DNA from: Malus domestica
Lineage: Eukaryota; Streptophyta; Magnoliopsida; Rosales; Rosaceae
Direction: 5' to 3'
DNA length: 64,000 nt
Assembly: GCF_042453785.1 (NCBI RefSeq)
Contig: NC_091667.1
Coordinates: 36,386,001 to 36,450,000, forward strand
Positions 39,001 to 48,503 of the stretch are shown piece by piece. Position 1 is the first letter of the stretch; each line of letters begins with the position of its first letter. Under the pieces are notes generated by a model. That model was not told the DNA's origin, did no database searches, and saw only the letters and a program-made list of their open reading frames with translations. Made by a program: the position numbers and the translations under genes.

Positions 39001-42000
39001 AGCAAAGACTGCCGTAAGAACTCATGAAGGACAAACCGAAAGCTTTCCCATAACTGTAGGATTACATCAAGGCTCATCCTTAAGTCCTTACCTTTTTGCG
39101 TTGGTAATGGATGAGTTAACAGGACATATTCAAGATGATATTCCTTGGTGTATGCTTTTCGCAGACGATATAGTGTTGATAGATGAAACTCAGGAAGGGG
39201 TAAATGCAAAGCTTAACCTTTGGAGAGAAGTGTTGGAATCTAAAGGTCTTCGCCTAAGCCGATCAAAGACAGAATATATGGAGTGCAAGTTCAGTGCAAA
39301 TGGAGGCCAAAACGAGTTAGGGATGAGGATCGGAGATCAAGAAATACCAAAGAGCGACCGTTTTCGTTACCTAGGATCTATCTTGCAAAAGAACGGAGAA
39401 TTAGATGGAGATCTCAACCATAGAATACAAGCTGGATGGATGAAGTGGAAGAGTGCATCCGGCGTGTTGTGTGACCGCCGTATGCCACTGAAGCTCAAGG
39501 GAAAATTTTATAGGACGGCAATAAGGCCGGCGATGCTGTATGGCACAGAATGTTGGGCGGTGAAACATCAACACGTACACAAAATGGGTGTAGCGGAGAT
39601 GAGGATGCTTCGTTGGATGTGTGGGCACACGAGAAAGGATAAGATTAGGAATGAGGATATCCGGGGTAAAGTAGGAGTAGCCGAAATTGAAGGAAAGATG
39701 AGAGAAAATCGGTTACGGTGGTTTGGACATGTGCAAAGAAGGCCTACTGACGCTCCGATTAGAAGATGCGACTATGGGACAGAGGTTCAGGGCCGAAGGG
39801 GTAGAGGAAGACCTAGGAAAACTTTGGAAGAGACTCTAAGAAAAGACTTAGAGTACTTGGATCTAACGAAGGACATGACACAGGATCGAGCACAATGGCG
39901 TTCTAAGATTCATATAGCCGATCCCACTCAGTGACTTGGATTTTCCAAGTCTCCAACCAAGAAGTTTTCCTCACTCGGGAAATTAAGGGAACACTACCCC
40001 AACCTACATGCTCCACTCAGAAAGCTTCAACATACAAGCTTCAACAAAAGAAAATTCAAAGAACTTAGCGAAGAAGGCTTTGGTGTATTTAACACAATAC
40101 GTTGAAATGAAGGAAAGCTTATTTATTGATATCCCCGATAAGCTACAAATATGTACATATACATGAGTCAAAATAAACACACAAGAGGGAGCCTTCACAA
40201 AGGTTGCTTAGGAGAAGTCTCAGCAGTCGGTAGAGCCCCAGAAAGAGAAGGCACCGGAGGGGGATCATTTGGAGCCTCAGTACTGGACAGAACCCTAGAA
40301 GGAGGAGGCATCAGAGGTTGATCATTTGGAGCTTCATTACGCGGTACAGCCCCAGAAGACGAAGGCAATAAATGCCTTTGGAACAAACCCACAAATCTCT
40401 GATGATCAAGTAAAACCTGACCATCAGTTTCCTTCATCTGGTCAAGCTTCCTCTTCATGTTTGTAGCATAGTCATGTGCGAGCCGGTGCAACTGTTTATT
40501 CTCATGCTTGAGCCCTCTAATCTCCTGTTTGAGACTCATCACTTCAGCCGCCAATGATTCAACTTGGCGGGTTCGAGCAAATAGGCGTTGGGCCATATTA
40601 GACACAGAACCTGCACACTGAACACTGAGAGCCAGCGAAACCTTAACAGCTAACTCATCAGACCGTTTGGAAAGTAGTCTGTTATCTTTGGGAGTGAGAA
40701 GGTTCCTGGCCACCACCGCAGCGGTCATATCATTCTTCATCACGGAATCCCCAACGGTAAGAGGACCAGTTGGGGAGACGAAGGATGGGCGCCATATGTT
40801 GTCTGGAGAAGGCGGGGCTGCCTCTTCAACAAGGTTCAAGTCAAAACGACGGTCGGAGGGGCCAGACATTTTCAAAGGTGTTGAAGAGAGAAGAGGTCGG
40901 ACAAATCAAGATCTTAGAAGTGCAAGAATGAAGCTTCTACTGGTGGAGATTCAAGTGTGCTTTGGAACTTAATGCCAGCCTCTATAAAAATCTGCACTCG
41001 ACGGAGCTTCAGAAATCAAAGAGGCGCCTGCTCAGAAATCGAAGAGGCGTTTGCTTTCTCAAAAGTTGGGCTGCTTAGAGATCACGAGGGTTGATCTCAG
41101 AAATCGAAGAGCCGTTTGCTTTCTCAAAAGTTGGGCTGCTCAAAGACCACGAAGGCCGATCTCAGAAATCGAAGAGGCGCTCGCTTTCTCAAAAGCTGGG
41201 CTCCCTAGAGACCACGAGGGCCGATCTCAGAAATCGAAGAGGCACCTACTTTTCCAGCCTTGTCAGCACCTGTCACACGCACACTCAGCTTTGCGGAAAT
41301 TATGGGCATTCTGTCAAAGACTTCTGGGGAAGTAGAAAACACATGAATCTTACTGTTCAATCACCCACTTCCCACACGCAACAATAGCTCATGGGTACCA
41401 CAGATAACTTTGCCAAAGTTCTCTGCCAAAGTTGAGCACGTGAAGCTTGCAACTCCCACTACATCGCTCTGACCAAGAAGGGTAAAAGAATAGCAAAGAA
41501 ACAGCACTAACAAAGTTTAGACCCATAAATTTTGAAGGTCTAGCTACCATATTATTACCCACAAGGGTAAAGGAACAGTACCACTGCTGGATAATTGGAA
41601 AGTCCATGTATGTCAACCTCTGTGCTTCGTGGTAAGGTAGACTAGCAAACATGCCCAACCTTTACTCACATTCGAGAAAACACTCCCAATAAGATTGCTT
41701 GCTCCAAAATCGAAGAGGCACCGTCCTCCGAATCTAAAGAGCCAGACTCCCAACATGACTACTTTCTTAAAAATCGAAGAGAGGGTAAAGGAACAGTACC
41801 ATTGCTGGATAATTGGAAAGTCCCTGTGTGTCAACCTCTGTGCTTCGTGGCAAGGTAGACTAGCAAACATGCCCAACCTTTACTCACATTCGAGAAAACA
41901 CTCCCAACAAGATTGCTTGCTCCAAAATCGAAGAGGCACCGCCCTCCGAATCTCGAGAGCCACTCTCCCAACATGATTACTTTCTCAAAAATCGAAGAGA

Positions 42001-45000
42001 CACTGCTCCCCGAATCTCGAGAGCCAGACCCCCAGCATGATTGCTTTCTCAAAAATCGGTGAGGCACCGTTCTCCGAATCAATCGAAGAGGCGCTCGCTT
42101 TCTCAAAAGCTGGGCTGCTCAGAGACCACGAGGGCCGATCTCAGAAATCGAAGAGGCACCTACTTTTCTAGCCTTGTCAGCACCTGTCACACGCACACTC
42201 AGCTTTGCAGAAATTATGGGCATTCTGTCGAAGACTTCTGGTGAAGTAGAAAGCACATGAATCTTACTGTTCAATCACCCACTTCCCACACGCAACAATA
42301 ACTCATGGGTACCACAGATCACTTTGCCAAAGTTCTCTGCCAAAGTTGAGCACGTGAAGCTTGCAGCTCCCACTACATCGCTCTGACCAAGAAAGGTAAA
42401 AGAATAGCAAAGAAACAGCACTAACAAAGTTTAGACACATAAATTTTGAAGGTCTAGCTACCATATTATTACCCACAAGGGTAAAGGAACAGTACCACTG
42501 CTGGATAATTGGAAAGTCCCTGTGTGTCAACCTCTGTGCTTCGTGGCAAGGTAGACTGGCAAACATGCCCAACCTTTACTCACATTCGAGAAAACAGTCC
42601 CAATAAGATTGCTTGCTCCAAAATCGAAGAGGCACCTTCCTCCGAATCTCGAGAGCCAGACTCCCAACATGACTACTTTCTCAAAATCGAAGAGAGGGTA
42701 AAGGAACAGTACCATTGCTGGATAATTGGAAAGTCCCTGTGTGTCAACCTTTGTGCTTCGTGGCAAGGTAGACTAGCAAACATGTCCAACCTTTACTCAC
42801 ATTCGAGGCAACACTCCCAACAAGATTGCTTGCTCCAAAATCGAAGAGGCACCGCCTTCCGAATCTCGAGAGCCAGACTCCCAACATGATTACTTCCTCA
42901 AAAATCGAAGAGACACTGCTCTCCGAATCTCGAGAGTCAGACCCCCAGCATGATTGCTTTCTCAAAAATCGAAGAGACACTGCTCTCCGAATCTCGAGAG
43001 TCAGACCCCCAGCATGATTGCTTTCTCAAAAATCGAAGAGGCATCGTTCTCCGAATCTCGAGAGCCAGATACCACAGACCACTTTTTCAAAGTGCTCTGA
43101 CAGAGTTAAAACATGTGAAACTGGCAGCTCCCACTACCGTGCTATGACCAAGCAGGGTAAAGGAATAACATTACTACTTGTTGTTAGGGAGACTCCTATA
43201 TATGTCGACCTCCATCCCCAACGGACAGGCAGACCTGCAAAAATGCTCAACCCTTCATCATATCTGAGAGGGCACTCCCAACAAAGCCTTTCGAAATATT
43301 CAGCTTTCTTTCCTCCCGATAATACCTCTGCAAACAAGCTATACTAGAGCAAGAATATCTCATATCATCAGGGTTAAAAGCAAGAGTATCCCATATCATG
43401 TTTTTTCCCTGTTTTTTCTTTTGGCCTTGTTTTTACCTGCAAGACAAGGAGAAAGAGAGCAATCAGTCAGCACTTGGAATCAAGCTTCCAGCCAGGAACT
43501 GACTGCCTGGAACCCCTTACCTGATTACTTACCTGGCATTGCTCTCGAGTACTCATCTTCATCATCTTATGTTTCCAGGGAAGATTCCGCATCTGCTTGA
43601 GGAACAGATAGGGCAAGTGCGAAGGATACAAGGAAGCATGTGGAGACAAGCGTAACAGCACACGTGCCGATACATCCATTACTCTGTCAAAAGCAAAAGT
43701 ATCCCATATCAGCAGGGTGGAACGTACTCTAGATTTGATGGACTTGTTTTGACCCTCAAATTCTTCAGTCGGCCTTATACTCTGGAGGAAACCAGAAAAC
43801 CCTCCAGCTCAGTTCAAGAATAAGCCTGTGGAAAGTTACTTCTTCAAAAGCAAAAGTATCTCATATCATCTCTTCTCATCTTTCTTCTCTTTATCCTTCA
43901 TGCTGCTGCAAGATGGGGAGAAGGTGAACAATCAGTCGGAGCTCTGATTGCTTACCTTGTCTGTCACCTCTTTCAGCAGACCCCCTAGCTCGGCGACTTG
44001 GGGGACTCCTACTACATGGTTTGTATCGCGCTTGACCAAGCCTGAAACTACAAGTAAGCTTCAAGTGAAATTGATACATTACCTTGTGCATCTCCACCAG
44101 TTAAAGATACCACCCCTGGATGGAGGAAGAGTACTTCCAGAGAAGATGCCACATCTACCTATGAGACAGATAAGGCAAGTCAAGACGACATCACACTCCG
44201 ATACTTAGAAGTTTCGTGATTACGAGATCATTCTCCCACAATATTTCCTAATGTCATTTGTACTAAATCATTCACTCGTACTCACTAAAGGAGAGCTTGA
44301 ACCTATGTACTTGTGTAAACCCTTCACAATTAATGAGAACTCTTCTATTTCGTGGACGTAGCCAATCTGGGTGAACCACGTACATCTTGTGTTTGCTTTC
44401 CTATCTCTATCCATTTATATACTTATCCACACTAATGACCGGAGCAATCTAGCGAAGATCACAAAAAGCGACCGTTTTCGTTACCTAGGATCTATCTTGC
44501 AAGAGAACGGAGAATTAGATGGAGATCTCAACCATAGAATACGAGCTGGATGGAAAGAGTGCATCCGGCGTGTTGTGTGACCGTCGTAGGCCACTGAAGC
44601 TCAAGGGAAAATTTTATAGGACGGCAATAAGGCCAGCGATGTTGTATGGCAGAGAATGTTGGGTGGTGAAGCATCAACACGTACACAAAATGGGTGTAGC
44701 GGAGATGAGGATGCTTCGTGGGATGTGTGGGCACACGAGAAAGGATAAGATTGGGAATGAGGATATCCGAGGTAAAGTAGGAGTAGCCGAAATTGTAGGA
44801 AAGATGAGAGAAAATCGGCTCTGGTGATTTGGACATGTGCAAAGAAGGCCGACTGACGCTCCGGTTCGAAGATGTGACTACGGGACAGAGGTTCAGGGCC
44901 GAAGGGGTAGAGGAAGACCTAGGAAAACTTTGGAAGAGACTCTAAGAAAAGACTTAGAGTACTTGGATCTAACGGAGGGCATGACACAAAACCGAGCGCA

Positions 45001-45049
45001 ATGGCGTTCTAGGATTCATATAGCCGACCCCACTTAGTGGGAAAAGGCT

Positions 45050-45083
<34 letters not shown>

Positions 45084-46689
45084 GGACTTGATTGTGTTTG
45101 GTGAATTAACAGAGTTAGGACGAAGAAGCGGCTGATATATCCGGGAAAGCAATCGAGCAAGAAGAAGAAGAAGAGAGTTCTATCGGAACTAAAATCCAAG
45201 GATGGAAGTGAGAAGTCTTCTCATCCCGAACAACATCAGGATGCTCCTGAGGAAGCAGAAGTAGAGAGAACTGTTAGAAAATCTACAAGAACTTCAGTGG
45301 TTGTCCGTCAAGCTGAGAGGGACGCAATACGTGCGGCTTTGCAAGCAACCATGAAGGTCAGTTTTCAGTAGGTCTTGAATGAACTTGAAATTCTGATTGA
45401 AGATGTGGTGTTTATTGTTTATGAGATCGCTGTGTTGATGGACACATTATACTGTTTGTAATGGATATCAATTTTGGTTTTCATCAGCCGATTAAGAGGA
45501 AAAAGGAAGGTGAGGAGAAGAGGATGACCCAAGAAGAGATGCTCTTAGAAGCAGCTCAAACAGGTCTGGACTTTATGTCTCAGCATTAGTAATTACTAAT
45601 TAGTAAGTGACGTGAATTGCATGGTACTTGTTAATGTTTATTCGGAAGTGAGGCTGTAACTAAGCTTGATTTGTTACCTGTAAATCTACAGAAATTATGA
45701 ACTTGAGAAATTTGGAGCGTGTTCTAGCAAGGGAGGAAGAAGTAAAGAAAAGAGCAATTGTACATAAGGCTGTCTATACTGGTCCACAAGTACGTTATTT
45801 CTCAAAAGATGGTAAGCTTTCAGCATTACACTATTTTGACCAAATTTGTTTGTTCGGAAACAAGAATTACTGTCCGCATATGCAGATTTTGTTATTGTGG
45901 CAATATCAGTTTCCTAGAAAGAAATCTAAGTTACATTTCCTTCAGGCCGCTCATATCTGGAATTCAGTAGAGGATTGTCATTTCAGTCAGAAATCTCTAC
46001 CGCGCCTGTTCCCTGTAAGTAGTAGTTTTATGAATGTTACGTGTTCAGGGTTTTTTTAAAGTTAGGTATCACAACTGTGGTTTTGATGCATGTACTTTTA
46101 TTCCTTTTTATTTCCAGACCCTGAGAAAGCTGTCTGTGCTGTTACTGGTTTACCTGCCAAGTAAGTGCTTAGGTTTCCAAGTAGTTGTTTAGACAAGCAG
46201 CTATGAATGCCCATAGAGAATGTGAGGAGTGATGTTTAAGGTGCCTATCTGACCATCTCGTTTCATTTGATGCTTTAGGTACCGTGATCCAAAGACAGGG
46301 CTACCTTATGCAACAAAAGAAGCTTTTAACATCATTCGCCAACGGTATGGCCAAAATTCATTGTTTCACTATCGGCAGGCAATAGGCATTCACTTTTAAT
46401 GAGCAAATATTTCGATCTTGTGATATAGTTTCCTGCTTTTTAGTTATATTTTATATCTAATATAGATTCCCTGATATGTTTTTGGTTGTAAATTTCCAGT
46501 TTTCTACAGGAAAGTGGTAGGGTCAGAAAAGAAATGGACCTGGGTGACTTGTATGATTCACTTTCTGGTAAGGGGTTTTCGGCAAGGCAGAAGAGATCCG
46601 TGGCGTCCAATAACATGGATGTGTCGTACTCTCAATATTTTGCACGCTTCCGCAGAATTCCAGCTCTTGAAAGCGAATCTTCTGATTAG
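36053..46689 (+). CDS. SWC2: SWC2, YL1/VPS72-type subunit of the SWR1 chromatin-remodelling complex
   Basis: SWC2 binds H2A.Z-H2B and helps SWR1 deposit H2A.Z. Eleven exons splice in phase: 36053-36123, 36209-36278, 36382-36453, 36557-36603, 45113-45356, 45488-45563, 45692-45811, 45946-46014, 46118-46160, 46279-46344 and 46500-46689, 1068 nt, 355 aa. The N-terminal half has the acidic YL1 region ([33 protein letters not shown]) that contacts the histone dimer, then a basic KKRLIYPGK segment. The C-terminal YL1_C motif includes [20 protein letters not shown]. Intron 4 is 8509 nt because of the retroelement insertion, yet the frame and both splice sites are intact. The gene is divergent from the zinc-ribbon gene. 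Identification is confident. Confidence 0.95.
36652..36670. repeat. Left 19-bp target-site duplication of the intron insertion
   Basis: GGACTTGATTGTGTTTGGT here is identical to 45084-45102. The two copies flank the entire 36671-45083 insertion. Confidence 0.95.
36671..39935 (+). mobile_element. Full-length 5' part of an RTE-type LINE
   Basis: The element starts immediately after the left TSD. It has a roughly 400-base 5' UTR (CTCCGCCTATGTCTTACATG, GGCCGGTCCCAAGCCCGG), a single long ORF and a stop at 39934. The homology to the second copy stops at 39935, within the short 3' UTR, and no (TTG)n tail follows. Instead, unrelated LARD-like sequence begins. This is one segment of a composite insertion. 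Confidence 0.9.
37079..39934 (+). CDS. RTE-clade LINE polyprotein: AP endonuclease + reverse transcriptase (intact)
   Basis: A 951-residue frame is open from ATG 37079; in-frame codons extend upstream to 36962 without an ATG. The N-terminal apurinic-type endonuclease shows TWNIGTL (residues 5-11), QETKW with the catalytic Glu at 34, SAYAPQ (102-107), GGDLNGHVG (138-146), TQIDF (204-208) and NQHRLL (232-237). The reverse transcriptase follows with [54 protein letters not shown] and the catalytic FADD at 694-697. A basic C-terminal tail includes RRGRGRPRK. It would nick target DNA and copy its own RNA. No stop or frameshift is present, so the copy may be young. Confidence 0.93.
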   Translation: MRLGTWNIGTLTGKSMEVVEVMVRRRINIMCLQETKWVGSKAKDLENSGFKLWYSGTNRTRNGVGIIVDKTLVQDVVDVKRVGDRIMAIKIVIGQELINVISAYAPQVGLDTSSKEKFWEDLGDLVQGIAQTEKLFIGGDLNGHVGRETGNYGGFHGGHGFGERNEDGEAILDFAMAYDLFLANTFFKKREEHVITYKSGSSKTQIDFLLMRKGDRITCKDCKVIPGESVANQHRLLVMDVHIKRVRQKNKTWKCPRTRWWNLKEEKQAIFKEKVITQCVWDREGEASQIWDSMASCIRKVAKEVLGESKGFAPHQKESWWWNEEVQTKVKAKKECCKALYKERTDENGERYNKAKQEAKKAVREAKLAAYDDMYKRLDTKEGELDIYKLARAREKKTRDLNQVRCIKDEDGKVLATENAVKDRWRGYFHNLFNEGHERSASLGELSNSEECRNYSFYRRIRKEEVVVALKKMKHRKAIGPDDIPIEVWKVLGETGITWLTDLFNRILKTKKMPNEWRTSTLVPIYKNKGDVQNCMNYRGIKLMSHTMKLWERVIEHRLRQETRVSDNQFGFMPGRSTMEAIYLLRRLMERYRDGKKDLHMVFIDLEKAYDRVPRDILWRILEKKGVRVAYIQAIKDMYEGAKTAVRTHEGQTESFPITVGLHQGSSLSPYLFALVMDELTGHIQDDIPWCMLFADDIVLIDETQEGVNAKLNLWREVLESKGLRLSRSKTEYMECKFSANGGQNELGMRIGDQEIPKSDRFRYLGSILQKNGELDGDLNHRIQAGWMKWKSASGVLCDRRMPLKLKGKFYRTAIRPAMLYGTECWAVKHQHVHKMGVAEMRMLRWMCGHTRKDKIRNEDIRGKVGVAEIEGKMRENRLRWFGHVQRRPTDAPIRRCDYGTEVQGRRGRGRPRKTLEETLRKDLEYLDLTKDMTQDRAQWRSKIHIADPTQ
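40195..40869 (-). CDS. Hypothetical protein with N-terminal EAR-type motif and coiled coil (within LARD-like repeat)
   Basis: This is an uninterrupted 224-codon frame with ATG at 40869. The N-terminus reads [20 protein letters not shown] and contains DLNL, matching the EAR transcriptional-repression motif core. Residues about 95-150 ([20 protein letters not shown], then [14 protein letters not shown]) form heptads of a probable coiled coil. The tail has an imperfect repeat of EAPND...P...LS units. A TATA-like TTTTATAGAGG lies about 115 bases upstream on the same strand, with a CT-rich leader between. It is antisense to the surrounding LINE. I do not recognise the function. Similar sequences may be common in the host genome as part of a repeat family. 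Confidence 0.5.
   Translation of the reverse strand: MSGPSDRRFDLNLVEEAAPPSPDNIWRPSFVSPTGPLTVGDSVMKNDMTAAVVARNLLTPKDNRLLSKRSDELAVKVSLALSVQCAGSVSNMAQRLFARTRQVESLAAEVMSLKQEIRGLKHENKQLHRLAHDYATNMKRKLDQMKETDGQVLLDHQRFVGLFQRHLLPSSSGAVPRNEAPNDQPLMPPPSRVLSSTEAPNDPPPVPSLSGALPTAETSPKQPL
41000..43080. repeat. Nested tandem-repeat field (about 62-bp, 220-bp and 914-bp levels)
   Basis: Units built on AAATCGAAGAGGC recur many times. One class carries TTGGGCTGCTCAGAGACCAC (41040-41230, again 42080-42150). Another carries TCCGAATCTCGAGAGCCAGA (41710-43070). A larger block starting GGCACCTACTTTTCCAGCC at 41241 repeats at 42155, a 914-base shift. The phrase GGTAAAGGAACAGTACCA occurs four times. Short open frames here are by-products of the periodicity. 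Confidence 0.85.
44461..45083 (+). mobile_element. Second, 5'-truncated RTE LINE 3' end with (TTG)n tail
   Basis: From AGCGACCGTTTTCGTTACC to the CCCACTTAGTG near the stop, the text parallels 39353-39935 with scattered substitutions and a small deletion near 44550 that breaks the frame. A TGA also replaces a codon near 44826 (CTCTGGTGATTTGG). Unlike the first piece it retains the true element end, GGGAAAAGGCTTTG followed by (TTG)n, and then the right TSD at once. Confidence 0.93.
45053..45083. repeat. (TTG)n tail of the RTE LINE
   Basis: This TTG trinucleotide run is at the extreme 3' end of the insertion. RTE-type LINEs commonly end in short microsatellites rather than poly(A). Confidence 0.9.
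45084..45102. repeat. Right 19-bp target-site duplication
   Basis: This is identical to 36652-36670. It ends eight bases before the AG acceptor of SWC2 exon 5. Confidence 0.95.
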
Positions 46690-47510
46690 GTTCCATGGTA
46701 ATCTGAAGAGTATCTGTTGAATCTGATATTGTTCTCATACGATGCCCTTGCTCAGTGTCTCATGGTACTCTCGGAAGGATTTGTTTGCCGTGTGCGATTT
46801 TATAAACGGAAGAAATGTTTTACGTTTTTGGGCAGAGGCCTAATCGGCGTGGTACAGAAGAACTAGGATATAAATTGCTCAATGAAAGACGATAAAAGCT
46901 CTAGGGAGAAGTTGCACAAGTATTTCTCTGCAATTAGGTTGGCAATAGGGTTGTATGGTGCAAGATTTGATCGTTTTAGCCGGGTGCCTATGTCCAACTA
47001 CTGTTTTAGAATGAAGAGCCGGCGAGTTGCAACAGACGGAAGCAGTGTACTATGCGATATGTTGCAGATGTTGCATTGCATTCTATGTCACGTTGATCAT
47101 CTAAAGCTCTATTTTTTCGGTGTATTTTGTTGCCGATGGAGTCTTTTCATGCTAAGAGTTCATGTTTTCCAGTTTTGGCCTTTTATAAATTTGGTCACTT
47201 CAAGGGGATTAGACACTCGGTTCGTACATGTTTCTACTATTTCATTTTTCCGACTAGCGAAAAGTGTAACTAAAAAAAAATTGGAAGTGGTGGATTATGG
47301 CAATTTTCTTCAATTTACAGCGTTCCGGGTCTTGAATACTAAGATTAGTGATGAATATCGCTTGTAATTATAAAACAATACAGATTGTGGTGACACATGA
47401 CAACCAGAAGCTAAAACAATGCAACCAGAAGCTAGCTAAGCTGGAAGAGTTCACGGTGTAATCGGAAAACTGACCTGAGAATTTCAATACGGATGACGAC
47501 ATAAGCCGAA
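46690..47510 (+). other. SWC2 3' UTR and downstream flank
   Basis: There is no gene after the SWC2 stop. The part at about 47105-47345 (TTTTGGCCTTTTATAAATTT and GTGGATTATGGCAATTTTCT) is copied at 56590-56845. A 161-codon open frame at 46882-47367 spans this flank but has no family resemblance, and the duplicate does not preserve it. Confidence 0.6.
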
Positions 47511-48494
47511 AAGGGAAACAATAACAAGAAACTGCGACAAATGGAGTTGTTTCGACTCTCCAATGAAAGCGAGATGCCTTGTAAAATAACACGATAACTT
47601 ATCCGCTCTCTAGATTAAAGCAAACAGAAGCACAAAAAATTGCTGATCAGTGATCACCATAAGGCCATGTAATTTGTTTTCTCAACCTTCCTAGTAGGGA
47701 AAAAGATGTACACATTGGCATGATTACACAATTCTTACAAGAACTAATACAGAAGGCACTATTTACACGGACACGAAAGCAAAGAACAAGACTTTGTATC
47801 AAAAATTGAAGTAAAAACTCTTGTGCTTTCTCATTGCTCTATGTATGTAATCTAAAAGTCTTACCATACACGATTTTCCCCCACATCTTGGGTTTCTCTT
47901 CATTTCTCATCAACTTCAACATCAATAATCTACGGCTCTGACCTTGACGAAGAAGGGCCTCCTCTACCGTCTCTTGAAAAGAAGTCTGATTTTGGATGCC
48001 ACACAGTGTTTCCACAGCTTCCACAATGGATTACTCGATTCTTGTAACCAACAAATTGCCTCTTACAAGCCGGACAAGCACCCTGTCCAAATTCCAAATT
48101 TCGCACAACAAACACACTTAGCCATTCGAATATCCATCTGATTGATTGTGATAAAAAGTTAAAATTTCCATACAACTCAATCGATTTAGTTGCAGACTAG
48201 CAGATCACTAACATTAACACAAACATATGCAACCAGTAATACCTTAATAACAAGGTTGTTGGCAACTGCTCCAATGAGAAGAGGAGCGGCAAATGGAAGC
48301 ACCCACGGAGCGAAAATCAATATCTGAAAAAGCCATCCGGATAATGCAAACCACAGGAAGAAAATTGTCTTAAAAACACGAAACAAAAAAGCAAATAGTT
48401 GAACACGAAATGATCAACAAGACAAAATATTTGCATAGTTTCGGAATGTGAGCTCATATGCTTACCTCAAAGCTTCTTCCCAATGGGGTCTCCA
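47510..48494 (-). pseudogene. Partial duplicate of the zinc-ribbon gene (exons 2-4 plus 3' flank)
   Basis: The sequence parallels 33750-34735. It keeps the end of exon 2 (LETPLGRSF), the membrane exon (48251-48370, FFLWFALSGWLF, with one extra codon in LLIGAVANN) and the zinc ribbon (CPAC and CGSC near 48000-48080). Exon 1 with the transit peptide is missing: homology stops at 48494, ten bases from the EMB1270 stop codon. In the last exon a TAG after SRSEP removes the conserved acidic tail. Introns are retained, so this is a DNA-level duplication, not a retrocopy. It lacks its own promoter. Confidence 0.85.
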
Positions 48495-48503
48495 TGTATA
48501 TAT

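Larger units (their letters stand above)
39936..44460. mobile_element. Piece of a LARD-like (large non-coding) retroelement inside the LINE insertion
   Basis: This 4.5-kb block lies between the two LINE pieces and shares nothing with them. It contains an antisense ORF (40195-40869), a nested tandem-repeat field (41000-43080) and recurrent AAGTATCCCATATCA words at 43380-43870. Its right end (about 44330-44460: CGTGGACGTAGCCAATCTGG, GTGAACCACGTACATCTTG) resembles the R/U5 end of plant LTRs. No gag, protease, integrase or RT is visible. I could not pair two LTRs, so it is a fragment or a very long LTR. The class call is inference. Confidence 0.6.

Noticed and set aside
41000-43080. CRISPR-like array of regular repeats
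   Set aside because: Units are contiguous, with no unique spacers, and this is a plant nuclear genome; they are ordinary tandem repeats.
41051-43347. Many 60-126-codon open frames in the LARD block on both strands
   Set aside because: They are by-products of tandem units lacking stops; the same peptides recur in several frames and end at unit edges.
39936-44460. Solo-LTR insertion into the LINE
   Set aside because: The block starts TG and could end CA, but flanking 5-mers do not match and a simple insertion cannot explain the 580-bp LINE 3'-end duplication.
44461-45083. Independent second LINE insertion with its own TSD
   Set aside because: No copy of the right-hand 19-mer precedes 44461; the only matching left copy is at 36652, before LINE copy 1.
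46882-47367. 161-codon open frame after SWC2
   Set aside because: It lies in the SWC2 3' flank, shows no domain, and the duplicated copy at 56.6 kb does not keep the frame.
47510-48494. Functional paralog of the zinc-ribbon gene
   Set aside because: No exon 1 or transit peptide, no start, and a premature stop.
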